Shown here piece by piece: positions 1 through 8,648 of a stretch of 64,000 bases of DNA (the first letter of the stretch is position 1; each line of letters opens with the position of its first letter). Below the pieces are notes generated by a model. That model was not told the DNA's origin, ran no database searches, and was given only the letters and a program-made list of their open reading frames with translations. Source of the DNA: Anaerolineae bacterium (GTDB taxonomy: Bacteria; Chloroflexota; Anaerolineae; Promineifilales; Promineifilaceae). The position numbers and the translations under genes were made by a program. The stretch is taken from positions 1 to 64,000 of the forward strand of contig JADLAX010000082.1 in assembly GCA_020848035.1 (NCBI GenBank), written 5' to 3'.

Positions 1-518
1 ACGGCCGGAATGCCTAAATCAACCAGCACAACCGTGCCGTCCTGCTTCAGCTGCACCGTTTCAGGCGACAGGTAGTAGTGGTACAGGTCCAGCCGTTCGG
101 CCAGTTCCAGCGCTTCGGCCAGCTGGTGCACAATTTTGAGGGCGTAGAGGGTGTTGGCCGGAGTAGATTGCTGGGAGAGCTGAATCAGCCGCTCGCGCAG
201 GGTAATGCCTTCTACCAGGTCACGGGCGATGTACGGCCGTTTGTTCGGCGTGACGCCAATTTGATAAATTTGGGCAATGTTGGGGTGTTTAAGCTGCGCG
301 ACCTTTTGCATCTTGGCGGTGAACTGGTCGGCAAACTGCTTTTTGTTATTAAAAGTTGGCAGCAAAATTTCAACCGCAACCGCACGGTTTTCGTCTACAT
401 CAAAAGCCCGATAAAGGTCGGTTACGGCCGTCTGATTTATATGAGCCTCTAATTTATATTGATCGATAAGCTGATCATATAAATTTGGCGACCTTGCCTG
501 GTCTTTCTGGGTATCCAT
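1..518 (-). CDS. Protein kinase-like protein, probable pseudokinase (N-terminal part, runs off the window)
   Basis: This is the first 172 codons of a minus-strand gene cut by the window edge, starting at the ATG at 516-518. The translation follows the bacterial Ser/Thr kinase fold: an N-lobe with YRAFD, a helix ending in LKHPNI, then a hinge with ARDLVEGITL. The catalytic signature is broken. The VAVK lysine is Glu50 (VAVEIL), the glycine-rich loop has no glycines, and the HRD motif reads HYY at 147-149, so the catalytic Asp is missing. Only a DLG at 167-169 remains where DFG should be. I infer a binding or scaffold protein rather than an active kinase. The C-terminal part is outside the window. 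A good promoter lies 40-70 bases upstream. Confidence 0.8.
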   Translation of the reverse strand, partial: MDTQKDQARSPNLYDQLIDQYKLEAHINQTAVTDLYRAFDVDENRAVAVEILLPTFNNKKQFADQFTAKMQKVAQLKHPNIAQIYQIGVTPNKRPYIARDLVEGITLRERLIQLSQQSTPANTLYALKIVHQLAEALELAERLDLYHYYLSPETVQLKQDGTVVLVDLGIPA

Positions 519-559
519 TCGTTCCTGACATTTCGATCTTATGCAAAGTAGTCGAAATC

Positions 560-589
560 ATTATAGCGCAAGACAAATGTAAGTTGTAA
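560..589 (-). promoter_or_regulatory. Sigma-70-type promoter of the pseudokinase gene
   Basis: Read on the minus strand, TTACAA (584-589) is followed after 18 bases by a perfect TATAAT (560-565). Transcription would start near 553, giving a leader of about 35 bases before the ATG at 518. Confidence 0.55.
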
Positions 590-885
590 TGATTAGGTAC
601 GCAATTTGGACGAGCATGAAGGATGCGGCTGCGGTGCTGCCCGTAACGACATTGCTTGCTTACACAGATTTACTTAGCGGGTGTTGCGGGCCACTCTCTT
701 CCTAAGAAATGACTTGTTGACATCGGGTCAACATCAAACTTGCCAACTGCTCCCAGTACAACACACATACACTTAGTTGGTAAATCTTACCAATTCAAAG
801 TTTCATTTCATCTTACGAATTGACCAATGGGTCAAGAATAGCTGTCATCGAGTTGTCCTCGGCAGCAGCCCGCCTGTTAAAAATC

Positions 886-965
886 GTAACCGTTCAGTTC
901 TCTGTAGAGCATGGGCCGCGCCTCGGCGCTGTGCGCCCTCGTGCGAGATACCCACTGAACGGTTA
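886..965. repeat. 80-base element bounded by perfect 12-base inverted repeats
   Basis: GTAACCGTTCAG at 886-897 is matched exactly by CTGAACGGTTAC at 954-965. The 56 bases between are GC-rich and contain smaller hairpins (for example GGCGC-TGT-GCGCC around 924-936). It could be a structured RNA, a transcription-stop structure for the gene ending at 993, or a small non-autonomous mobile element. No second copy is visible in the window. Confidence 0.5.
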
Positions 966-992
966 CAAAAAATCTACGAATTCTTGAAGAAC

Positions 993-2582
993 CTATGGTT
1001 TTAACACGGTTAAGCTGTATTTTTGATTGGTGTTGGTGGGGCCGTCATTAATAATCCAGACAAAGTAGCTGCCGGGCGGCTGGCTGCCCAGGTTGATCAC
1101 CTTGGTTGTGGCAAAGTCGCCGTTTTGCCCCAGGAAGGTGAGGTTACCGCAGCTGCCGCGCCAGACGGTAATTTGCCCGGCAATCGGGGCAAAATTGGTC
1201 AGGTTAACGGTGAGTGTGCCGCTGCTGTTGACGTTGAAGCTGTACCAATCGTCTATATCTTCGGCCAGGAATTGGGCCGATTGGTTAACGGTAATTGGGA
1301 AGCTTTGGGCGCAGCTGTTGTTGGGTTCGCCAAGGGGGGTATGGTTGGTGACGTTGTTGAGCGCGAGGGGCAGGTAGAGGGTAAATGTGTCGATGGTGGG
1401 CGGATCGACCGGTTTGACCTCGATGACAGCGGCCGTTTCTGCGGTGAGGCTGGTGTTGGTAAGTGGTTCAACGGCCGTTACTACAAAACTGATCTTGCCG
1501 CTGGCTGTGGGGGTGAAGGTGCAGCTGAATACGGCCGTTTGCCCCGGTGTTAGCTCTTTGCCGGAAAAAGCACACACGGCCGGGTCTGCGGTCAGTTGAA
1601 TGTCATTGAGGCTGACCAAACCATTGTTGGTGACCCCCAGCTCCAGCGTAACCGCGTCGCCTTCTTCGACCGTGACGGTGGCGGGCTGCACCACCAGCTC
1701 CAGGCGCGGATCAACTACGTGGGCCGTGATGAGGCTTTCGGCTGTGACGGGGTGCGCCAGAGCGGTGGCAGTGGCGAGGACGGTGGCGTTGTTTGCCATG
1801 CCCAGCGTGGCGTTTTCAACCGTGCAGGTGTAGCTGGTATTCTCCCCTGGGGCCAGAGTGGGCAGGCTGCCAACCGCGCGGTTGCAGCTGGTAAACAGAT
1901 TGTGACTGACCGTCAAATCGTTCAGGGCCACATCGCCGCTGTTTTGGATGGTAACTTCAACAGTGAACGAGTCGCCCAGCAAAACGGTGGGTGGCATGAT
2001 TTCCTGGCTGATTTGCACGGCCGGATTATAAATCTCCACAAAATCGACAAAGATGTTGGCGATAAAGAGGGGCACCGCGTTTTGGTCCATTTCCATGGCC
2101 AGGCTGATCTCTTGCCCGGCGTATTGGCTGATGTCGATGAGTGCATTTTGCCAGACGGCCGTACCGGTGGGGCCATTCACCGTGAGTGTCCAAACCTCAT
2201 CATCGTTGATCAATACACGGGCCTGGTCTTGATTCAACACATCAACCGCGCCTTTGTAGGGAGCGTACCAGAAGGAAAGAACGGCCGCATCTGGCCCCAG
2301 CGTTATGGTCTGGCGGGCACCGTTGTTGCGGACGCCGTTGTTGCAAAGCCCGCCCAGCCACAGCGACCGGCTGCCCTCGTAGTTGCCGGTTAAACCGGCC
2401 GTGCCGGTCCAGTTGCCCAGGCCGCTAATCGTGCAGCTTGAGTTGAAATATTCCGTCCAGCCCGATGGGTTATTCTCGAAGCTGCCATCGTGGATGAGGC
2501 CAGCCGAGAGCTGGGTCACCAGGAGGAGCGTTAAGCTAAAAATTGCGACAATTCGAATGACAAGCTGGCGTACGCGAGGCAT
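993..2582 (-). CDS. Secreted protein with jelly-roll-like, Ig-like and PPC-type domains
   Basis: This 529-residue protein begins with a signal peptide (residues 1-27, basic start then a hydrophobic run ending near SAG). Residues 28-185 resemble a jelly-roll or carbohydrate-binding sandwich (GLIHDGSFE, later LSFWYAPY). Two Ig-like repeats of the CARDB/DUF11 kind follow (about 188-290 and 290-395), each with the phrase VTNNG or IQNSG and paired cysteines. The C-terminal 115 residues look like a bacterial pre-peptidase C-terminal (PPC) domain: GEPNNSC near the start and DIDDWYSFNV. It is probably an exported surface or matrix-binding protein. No catalytic domain is visible. It lies between two kinase-like genes on the same strand. 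Confidence 0.75.
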   Translation of the reverse strand: MPRVRQLVIRIVAIFSLTLLLVTQLSAGLIHDGSFENNPSGWTEYFNSSCTISGLGNWTGTAGLTGNYEGSRSLWLGGLCNNGVRNNGARQTITLGPDAAVLSFWYAPYKGAVDVLNQDQARVLINDDEVWTLTVNGPTGTAVWQNALIDISQYAGQEISLAMEMDQNAVPLFIANIFVDFVEIYNPAVQISQEIMPPTVLLGDSFTVEVTIQNSGDVALNDLTVSHNLFTSCNRAVGSLPTLAPGENTSYTCTVENATLGMANNATVLATATALAHPVTAESLITAHVVDPRLELVVQPATVTVEEGDAVTLELGVTNNGLVSLNDIQLTADPAVCAFSGKELTPGQTAVFSCTFTPTASGKISFVVTAVEPLTNTSLTAETAAVIEVKPVDPPTIDTFTLYLPLALNNVTNHTPLGEPNNSCAQSFPITVNQSAQFLAEDIDDWYSFNVNSSGTLTVNLTNFAPIAGQITVWRGSCGNLTFLGQNGDFATTKVINLGSQPPGSYFVWIINDGPTNTNQKYSLTVLKP

Positions 2583-2762
2583 GGGATTTTTCCTCTTTGA
2601 TTCAGTCTGATCACACTTCCGGCAAACAAAGGCATAAAAATATGCAGCGGCGCATCTTCAATTGCTGAATTGCTGGCTTATGGCTTCCGCAAGGTTATTT
2701 AATTAGTGTTCCGTTAAAAAGTTGCGACGTCTCTTAAGGAGTTGTGACGAAGGCCCGCGATA

Positions 2763-4343
2763 TTAAGGTGGCTTCACTGTTGGCGTTGGGGGTTCGGGTG
2801 TTGGATTGGGTCCTGGGGGTGGAGAGGTTGGGTTGGGGCCGGGTACGGCCGTTGGCGGTATCGGTGTGTTGGTCGCAACAGGTGAAAAACGTACCCAAAT
2901 CTGCTGGCCTACGCTCAACAGAGTGCCTTCAAGACAGTTTACTTCTTGCAGCTGCTGCACCGTGGTGTTGGTGGCCTGCCCAATGGCCGACAGCGAATCG
3001 CTGGCCTGAATGGTGTACAGCACCCAGCCAAACGGTGGCGAGGGTACGCAGGTGGTCCCAGCTGTGGGTTCGCTGGTGGCGGTGTTGATGGGTTGGTCTG
3101 GCTCTGTGCTGGTGGGGTCGGGGGCGGTTGTTTCGGTGGGCGGTAACTCGGTTGGGGTGGCGGGGGCGGTTGTTTCAGTGGGTGTGGTCGTGGGTGGGTC
3201 GGTGGCGCTGAGGAGGGGCTGGGCTTCGGCCTCCTGCATTTCCTCGGCCTCTGTGGCTGTGGCCGTGGGGCTGGCTGGTTCCAGAAGCTCTGTAGCACCG
3301 GGCAGCAGTCCCGATTCGGGCGTCGGCGCTGCCGCGCCCCGCTGCCGCGCGCCGCCGCGTGCCCACAACATCACCAAAAGCAGTAAAACAAGGACCACAA
3401 AAGCTGGCACCACAATTTTGAGAATTTTTGGCTGGCTGACGCGCCTGGCCAGCAGCCGCCAGGCGGGTGGCGGTGGCGGCGGCGGTGCGCTTTCGGCGGC
3501 CAGGGCTAGCTCCAGCGCTTTTTGCTGGTCAGCGGCCGTTTCGTAGCGGCTCCACTCTTTTTGCCAGATGCTGTCGCGAACGGCCGTGTAGGTGGCCTCG
3601 GTTAAACCAGGGCGCAGTTCGTTTAGCGGCAGTTCCCGCGCGGTGCCCTTGTGCTCAAAAATGTCCCATTCCGACACCGGCAGCGGGGGCAGCTGCCCGG
3701 CCAACAGCCGGTAGAGCAAAATCCCCAGCGAAAAAACGTTGCTGCGCCCCGACAACGTTTTGCCCGCCAGCTGCTCCGGCGAACGATAATCAAGCTGGCT
3801 CGGCCCTTCTGCGGCGGCCGACGCTGGGGGCGGTGGGGTGGGCGGCACTACCAGGTCCAGCAGCAGCGGCTGGCCGGTGGCGTCGACAAAGATATTCTCC
3901 GGGCGCAGGTCATGATGGAACAGGCCGGTGGGATGAGCCGCCGCCAGACCAGCAGCGAGCTGTTTCACCAATTCGATGGCGCGGAGCACGTGGTCGTGGT
4001 TTGCCGGATCGGGGGTGGCAGTTAAGAGCGGGTGATCGGCCAGGAACTGTCCCTCGTGGTACGGGAAGACGGCATACGGCCGTTTTTCGGCCGTACCATG
4101 GTCACTTATCGGGAGAATATTTTCGTGGGCCAGCTGAGCGGCCGTTTCGGCTCGGCGCAAAAAGCGGTCTGGCAAATCGCCGGTCACAGCCTCGGGGCGT
4201 AAGGTCACCAGGAAAACGGTTTTGCCTGTTTTTTCATCCGTGGCCCGATAGATAACAGTGAATGGCTGCTCCACCAGCACTTCTTGCAGCGAATAATGAC
4301 TTATTTGGTTAAGATCGCTCTTTTTGTTTTTTACCGGTGGCAT
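2763..4343 (-). CDS. Membrane-anchored kinase-like protein with extracellular LysM domain
   Basis: This 526-residue protein has a protein kinase fold (residues about 15-285), a proline-rich linker, one membrane helix (about 311-332), a long Thr/Pro-rich stalk and a LysM domain (about 440-485, with IQASDSLSAIGQATN). LysM binds peptidoglycan, so the protein could link the wall to the cytoplasm, like PASTA kinases. The kinase part is degenerate: the VAVK lysine position is Val46 and the glycine loop is gone, yet HHDLRPEN at 144-151 keeps the catalytic Asp and Asn, and DLV at 164-166 stands for DFG. It may be inactive or atypical. The C-terminus ends in another Pro/Thr-rich tail. The ATG start at 4343 fits the fold boundary. 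Confidence 0.8.
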   Translation of the reverse strand: MPPVKNKKSDLNQISHYSLQEVLVEQPFTVIYRATDEKTGKTVFLVTLRPEAVTGDLPDRFLRRAETAAQLAHENILPISDHGTAEKRPYAVFPYHEGQFLADHPLLTATPDPANHDHVLRAIELVKQLAAGLAAAHPTGLFHHDLRPENIFVDATGQPLLLDLVVPPTPPPPASAAAEGPSQLDYRSPEQLAGKTLSGRSNVFSLGILLYRLLAGQLPPLPVSEWDIFEHKGTARELPLNELRPGLTEATYTAVRDSIWQKEWSRYETAADQQKALELALAAESAPPPPPPPAWRLLARRVSQPKILKIVVPAFVVLVLLLLVMLWARGGARQRGAAAPTPESGLLPGATELLEPASPTATATEAEEMQEAEAQPLLSATDPPTTTPTETTAPATPTELPPTETTAPDPTSTEPDQPINTATSEPTAGTTCVPSPPFGWVLYTIQASDSLSAIGQATNTTVQQLQEVNCLEGTLLSVGQQIWVRFSPVATNTPIPPTAVPGPNPTSPPPGPNPTPEPPTPTVKPP

Positions 4344-4466
4344 AAATTATGAAATCACGCTTACAACAATACATGGCCCAAATGAGGCACGGGTTACTTT
4401 AGAAAGACCCATTATACACGTTACGGAAATTGGTTAAAGCCAAAAAGGTCAAAAATATATCTTTGC

Positions 4467-5051
4467 TCATTCTGGCAAGAAGAGGATCTGCCGTTCCTCG
4501 CTGGCGAGCAGCAGCTGTTCTTCAGCACCCCCTTGAAGCTGAAGCTGCCAGACGGCCGTTCCTACCACCGGTTCAATGGCGTCAAAATCAACCAGCAGCT
4601 GATACAACTCGCCAAAGTTGGGCTGATCCAGTGTGCCCACGATTTGCACGCTTTCCTCCTGGCGCAGGATTAAGACAAACTGCTGGTGGGGCTGGAGAGG
4701 GGCCGGGTAGCTCCAATAGAACGCCAGACGGCCGTTTGGCGGCAGGCTGCTTTCGTCGGGGGGGCCAAGCAGGGTAATGACGGCCGTTTCCGGCACGTCG
4801 GGGCGCGGGGTGAGCGTGGGCGTGGGGCTGGGCAGGATGGTTGCCTGCAAAATGGGGGCGCGGGTGCCTTCGGGGAGCGGGGTTCGCGTCGGGCGCGGGG
4901 TGAGGGTGGGTGTGGGGTTGGTGGCAACGGCCGTACTGCTCTGGCGCAAAATGAGCAGGTTATAGACGCCCAGGATCACCAGCAAAATCAGCAGCGGGGC
5001 GACGGTGAGCCAAAACCGCCTGGTTTTGAGCCGCTTTTTGAGCATTTGCAT
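4467..5051 (-). CDS. Membrane-anchored protein with Thr/Pro stalk and Ig-like C-terminal domain
   Basis: I start this protein at the ATG at 5051 (residues MQMLKKRLK), because the longer upstream frame adds 27 residues with no membrane logic; the ATG at 5045 is an alternative. A basic N-terminus leads into one membrane helix (about residues 13-32), then a repetitive Thr/Pro stalk (TPTLTPRPTRTP-like, 40-85), then a roughly 110-residue beta-rich domain containing ITLLGPPDE and FYWSYPAPL, which resembles an Ig or fibronectin-like fold. No family is recognised. Four copies of ACGGCCGT fall inside this short gene. It lies upstream of the kinase-LysM gene on the same strand and may be co-transcribed with it. 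Confidence 0.65.
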   Translation of the reverse strand: MQMLKKRLKTRRFWLTVAPLLILLVILGVYNLLILRQSSTAVATNPTPTLTPRPTRTPLPEGTRAPILQATILPSPTPTLTPRPDVPETAVITLLGPPDESSLPPNGRLAFYWSYPAPLQPHQQFVLILRQEESVQIVGTLDQPNFGELYQLLVDFDAIEPVVGTAVWQLQLQGGAEEQLLLASEERQILFLPE

Positions 5052-5163
5052 GGATGATGACAATAGCGTATGACTCCCGTGCTGAGATCGTTTGGCCAAT
5101 AACCCGGGGATTGTAACATAGCACCACAACAACGCTCAATTAAGCGCCGATAATGCGTTGGCG

Positions 5164-5199
5164 TAAAAACAAACGGCGCGATCATCATCGCGCCGTTTG
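5164..5199 (-). terminator. Intrinsic terminator of the acylase operon
   Basis: A perfect 13-base stem (5170-5182 with 5187-5199) and a four-base loop is followed, on the minus strand, by a T-rich run (TTTGTTTTTA). It lies about 120 bases downstream of the acylase gene that ends at 5318. Confidence 0.8.
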
Positions 5200-5317
5200 C
5201 CTCAGAAAAGAAAGAGGAGCCCCGAATAACTTGTTTGTACCAAGTTATGGCCAGATTGTAGCATGGGGTCAGGTGGGTTCTAGTGTGAGGTTTGTCATCA
5301 TTGAAGTGTGAGGATGA

Positions 5318-7699
5318 TCATAGCCATTTGGTCAGGGTTAGCTGCTGCTGCGTGCCGGCGATGACGTCGCTTTCATGCCACAAAATGGGGAAATTTATGC
5401 CTTCAAGCCACAGCGGCGTCAGGTCGGCATAATGCGGGCTGCCCAGGTGGCCAGACTGGCCCGGCGCTAAAATCGCCTCCGCTTTTTCGATGGCGCTCAT
5501 GTCCACAATAAGTCGTGATGAGACGGAAATGGCGCAGCAGGTGTATCCGCCCGGACGCATGCCCGCCTGGGCCACCGTGTTGCCATCCCCCGGCACGGCC
5601 AGCGGCCCGACGTTAAAAATGGGCTCCAGCGTGGCGACGCGCCCCAAAGCGTGTTGGAAGGTGGCCTGATGCAGCCTTCCCCACTGCCACTGGGCCGGAT
5701 CTTCGCCAAGGGTTTGCCGCAGAACGGCCGTACTCCTCGCCAAACAGTCAAAAACCAAATCGTTTCGCGCAGCCAGGCTGGCAAACCAGGTGGTGGGAGC
5801 GGTCGTCAGAAGGCGCAGCAGATTCACCAGCCAGTAACCCTGGAATTCGTTGACCGGGTGCAAATTATCGTTGTGGCCGCGGCCCAGCAAAACGGGCAGC
5901 AGGTCGGCGGGTACTTTGCCGGGCAGCAGCCCCTCGGTGAGCTGCTCAACCAGCACTTCAAACAGCGCACCACCGACACTTTCAGTGGTGAGACGGCCGT
6001 CCCACGCTAGCAGCAGGTCGAGGGCCAGCTGGCTGTCTGGCGGTAGGTTGGGTGGGGTGGGCAGTGCTTGCAGCAGGGCCACCAGCTCCAGACCGGGCAG
6101 GCTGAGCTGATCGCTCATGTAGCGGCGGCAGTCGTCCTGGCTGTGGCTGGGCTGGCTGTGCAGCAGCTGGCGGATGCGCTCGCCACGGTAGCCGTTGCGC
6201 CACAGCTGGCCCAGGTTGTGGCCGCTGTTCCCGGCGGGCAGCAGCCGGTGGTTGGCCGAGATGATACGGCCGCTTTTGGGATTCAGGGCATGGGGCATCT
6301 GGTCAAAGGGCACAACACCCAGCCACTCGTGTGTGTTGCTCCAGCCGGGGCTGGGCACGCTGCCGTCACCGGCGGCGCGCCGTGGCACCTGGCCCGACAC
6401 CCAATGGCCGATGTTGCCCTGGCGGTCGGCGTACAGCAGGTTAAGCGACGGGGCGTGGATGTGGGCCACGGCCGTGACAAATTCATCCCAATTTTCGGCC
6501 CGGTTGAGCCAGCCAAAGCCATCCACGGTGCAGCCACCGCGCAGCGCGGTGGAGCTGTAGGCCAGGGGCTGCGGCTCGTTGGCCATCAGCTTGTGAATGA
6601 GCGGGCCGTGGTGGGTGCAGATCACCATTTCCCGGTGCGGCTTCTGGAAGCGCACCTCGATCACTTCCTCAAACACCTCCGCCTGCCGCCATGTCTCGCC
6701 AAACTGGTAGCGGGTCGGATCGTCCGGGTGCAGCTTTTCGATGAACAGATCTTCGCAGTCGGTGTAGGCCAGGGTAGCGCCCCAGCTGATACGGCCGTTG
6801 TGCCCCACCATCACATACGGCAGCCCTGGCTGGGTAAAGCCAGCCACGTGCAGGCCATCGTCGCTGCGCAGATGCTGGAAGTGCCAGATGGACGGCGTGC
6901 CCACGGGCAGGTGCATGTCGTTGCACAAAAGTGCGCCGCCGCTGGTGGTATGCTCCGGGGCAATGACCCAGCCGTTGCTGCCCCGGCCCGCGCCATCCAG
7001 ACTGCCTTTGCCCATAAACGGATTTTGCCAGGGAACGGCCGTTCCTTTCCAGGCATCAATCCACTGCGCATTTTCTTCAATGCCGTCGGGCAAGGTGGCG
7101 GGGAACTGCTCGGGGTAGGTGATGAGTAAATCTTGTACCACAGCTTTGTCCACCTGCTGCAAGAGCTGGGCCTTCACCAGTTCACCAAACGCGCCGTGGG
7201 TGAGCGCCCACATTTGCAGGTGGGCGTAGGCCAGCGAATCTAGCAGCGTCCACGGCTGGGGCCGGTGCTGGATGACGGCAAATTCGAGGGGCAGCACCGG
7301 CTGGCTGGTCAGGTAGGCGTTGACCCCGGCGGTATAGGCAGTTAAATCATGGTGAGCCTGCTCAGCCAGGCTGGTCAGGGTGGCGTGGGCCAGGCGGGCA
7401 AAGCCAAAGGTGCGGCTGAAGCGGTCGGTTTCCCGGGTGAGTGCGCCAAAAACGGCCGAAAGCGTGCCGGTGGCGGCGCGGCGGTTGAGCTCCATCTGCC
7501 ACAGCCGGTCCTGCGCGTGCACAAACCCCTGGGCAAAGTACAAATCGTGCCGGGTTTGGGCGTGGATGTGGGGCACCCCCCACTGGTCGCGGCGGATGGT
7601 GACGCTGGCTTGCAGGGAGGGCAGGTAGATACGGCCGTTTAGTTGGGGCAGGCGTTGGCGGCTCCACCGTTTGACAATAGTTTTTAGCCGATCAGCCAT
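5318..7699 (-). CDS. Penicillin acylase family N-terminal-nucleophile amidohydrolase
   Basis: This 793-residue protein belongs to the penicillin amidase (S45) family of Ntn hydrolases, which mature by self-cleavage and hydrolyse amides such as acyl-homoserine lactones, beta-lactam side chains or aculeacin-type lipopeptides. Visible family marks: DQWGVPHI near residue 40, FAQGFVHAQDRLWQMELNRR at 55-74, the nucleophile Ser241 in RGSNGWV right after the spacer peptide, and LLCNDMHLP shortly after. Unlike many secreted homologues, no signal peptide is seen, so it may act in the cytoplasm. It starts five bases after the M23 gene stops, so the two form an operon. The substrate cannot be told from the sequence. 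Confidence 0.9.
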   Translation of the reverse strand: MADRLKTIVKRWSRQRLPQLNGRIYLPSLQASVTIRRDQWGVPHIHAQTRHDLYFAQGFVHAQDRLWQMELNRRAATGTLSAVFGALTRETDRFSRTFGFARLAHATLTSLAEQAHHDLTAYTAGVNAYLTSQPVLPLEFAVIQHRPQPWTLLDSLAYAHLQMWALTHGAFGELVKAQLLQQVDKAVVQDLLITYPEQFPATLPDGIEENAQWIDAWKGTAVPWQNPFMGKGSLDGAGRGSNGWVIAPEHTTSGGALLCNDMHLPVGTPSIWHFQHLRSDDGLHVAGFTQPGLPYVMVGHNGRISWGATLAYTDCEDLFIEKLHPDDPTRYQFGETWRQAEVFEEVIEVRFQKPHREMVICTHHGPLIHKLMANEPQPLAYSSTALRGGCTVDGFGWLNRAENWDEFVTAVAHIHAPSLNLLYADRQGNIGHWVSGQVPRRAAGDGSVPSPGWSNTHEWLGVVPFDQMPHALNPKSGRIISANHRLLPAGNSGHNLGQLWRNGYRGERIRQLLHSQPSHSQDDCRRYMSDQLSLPGLELVALLQALPTPPNLPPDSQLALDLLLAWDGRLTTESVGGALFEVLVEQLTEGLLPGKVPADLLPVLLGRGHNDNLHPVNEFQGYWLVNLLRLLTTAPTTWFASLAARNDLVFDCLARSTAVLRQTLGEDPAQWQWGRLHQATFQHALGRVATLEPIFNVGPLAVPGDGNTVAQAGMRPGGYTCCAISVSSRLIVDMSAIEKAEAILAPGQSGHLGSPHYADLTPLWLEGINFPILWHESDVIAGTQQQLTLTKWL

Positions 7700-7704
7700 A
7701 TTGT

Positions 7705-8493
7705 TTACTCACACGTTGGATTGGCGGCACAGCCAACGGCCGTTGGCACACAGGCGTAATTGAGCGGCATGCCCAGGTAGGCAGAGGGGTCGATGGTGTT
7801 GGTAAAATCCAGCTCGTTCAGGTACTGCCCGCTGCCATCATCCAGCACAATGGAAAAATGCAGGTGGGTCCAGATGGTCCTGGCGGAGGCGCCGTTGTAA
7901 TCGCCGGTATAACCGAGACGGGTACCTTGCGCCACAAACAGCTCTCGCGTGCCTGGGGGAAACGCCGCCTCAATAAAGTCGTTGCCGTCCCGGTCGGCCA
8001 TGTGCGTGTAGTACAGCCAGAGGGTGCGCCCCGGCTGGAGCGGGTCGTCTGGTACGCGCATGATGAGCGAACTGCGCCAGTTGTCCTCGCGCGTCACGTA
8101 GCCGTCGTAGGCGGCGTAAACTGGCGTGAGGCCCGGCTCTGTGTCGCTGAAAATGTCAATTCCCTGGTGCGGGCTTGCCTGAGAATACGGGCCGCGCGGA
8201 TCGCCATAAAGCAGGCCAATAAAGCCATCGGCGGGCAGGACGAAGGGGGCACCGGGGCACGCTTCGCGCTGTTCGGTGATCAACTCGGCACGTGCCGCAG
8301 CGTCGCCCTGGGCCCATTGCACAAAAGTTTGGCTGCGCGGATCGGTGAGAAGTGGCACATAACCCACCAATTGATTGAGCAAGTAGCTACCCGCCAGCAG
8401 CAGTATGAGGACCAGCGCTATTTTGAGGCCGCGACGGTGCGGGTGGACCAGCCAGCGCATAAATTGTGTGAGCCATGTGGCAAGTCGATTCAT
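7705..8493 (-). CDS. Membrane-anchored M23 (LytM-type) metallopeptidase
   Basis: This 262-residue protein has a short cytoplasmic start, one membrane helix (about residues 25-45) and an extracellular M23 domain. Zinc-ligand motifs are present: HQGIDIF near residue 110 and HLHFS near residue 213. M23 enzymes cleave peptide cross-links in peptidoglycan or act as inactive regulators; here both motifs look intact. The first gene of an operon with the acylase (five-base gap), it is separated from the upstream EF-G gene by a terminator. A 16-base palindrome centred on ACGGCCGT lies in its last codons (7732-7747). Confidence 0.85.
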   Translation of the reverse strand: MNRLATWLTQFMRWLVHPHRRGLKIALVLILLLAGSYLLNQLVGYVPLLTDPRSQTFVQWAQGDAAARAELITEQREACPGAPFVLPADGFIGLLYGDPRGPYSQASPHQGIDIFSDTEPGLTPVYAAYDGYVTREDNWRSSLIMRVPDDPLQPGRTLWLYYTHMADRDGNDFIEAAFPPGTRELFVAQGTRLGYTGDYNGASARTIWTHLHFSIVLDDGSGQYLNELDFTNTIDPSAYLGMPLNYACVPTAVGCAANPTCE

Positions 8494-8592
8494 GGGTCTG
8501 GATTATACCGGGGCCACGGAGCACCGCATATGCCTTTCCCTGCGCTGTTTCATGAGATTCTCAAACTTCCCCAAGCCGCGTACCTGCCAATT

Positions 8593-8629
8593 AAAAAAAG
8601 GGCAAGCCACAACTGGCTTGCCCTTTTTC
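8593..8629 (-). terminator. Intrinsic terminator after the EF-G-like gene
   Basis: GGGCAAGCC at 8600-8608 pairs perfectly with GGCTTGCCC at 8615-8623, with A and T runs on both sides. On the minus strand it follows the EF-G-like stop codon by about 20 bases; it can act in both directions. Confidence 0.85.
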
Positions 8630-8648
8630 AAGTGTAAATGAAATGGCG

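Larger units (their letters stand above)
519..992. other. Intergenic region with a long inverted repeat
   Basis: About 470 bases without a convincing gene. It holds the promoter of the minus-strand pseudokinase and, near its other end, an 80-base element bounded by a perfect 12-base inverted repeat (described separately). A short plus-strand open frame from 777 has no ribosome site or recognisable sequence and I do not call it. Confidence 0.6.

Noticed and set aside
6068-7129. Plus-strand open frame of about 350 codons opposite the acylase gene
   Set aside because: The acylase on the other strand shows the Ntn nucleophile motif and normal length; the opposite frame has no ribosome site or family.
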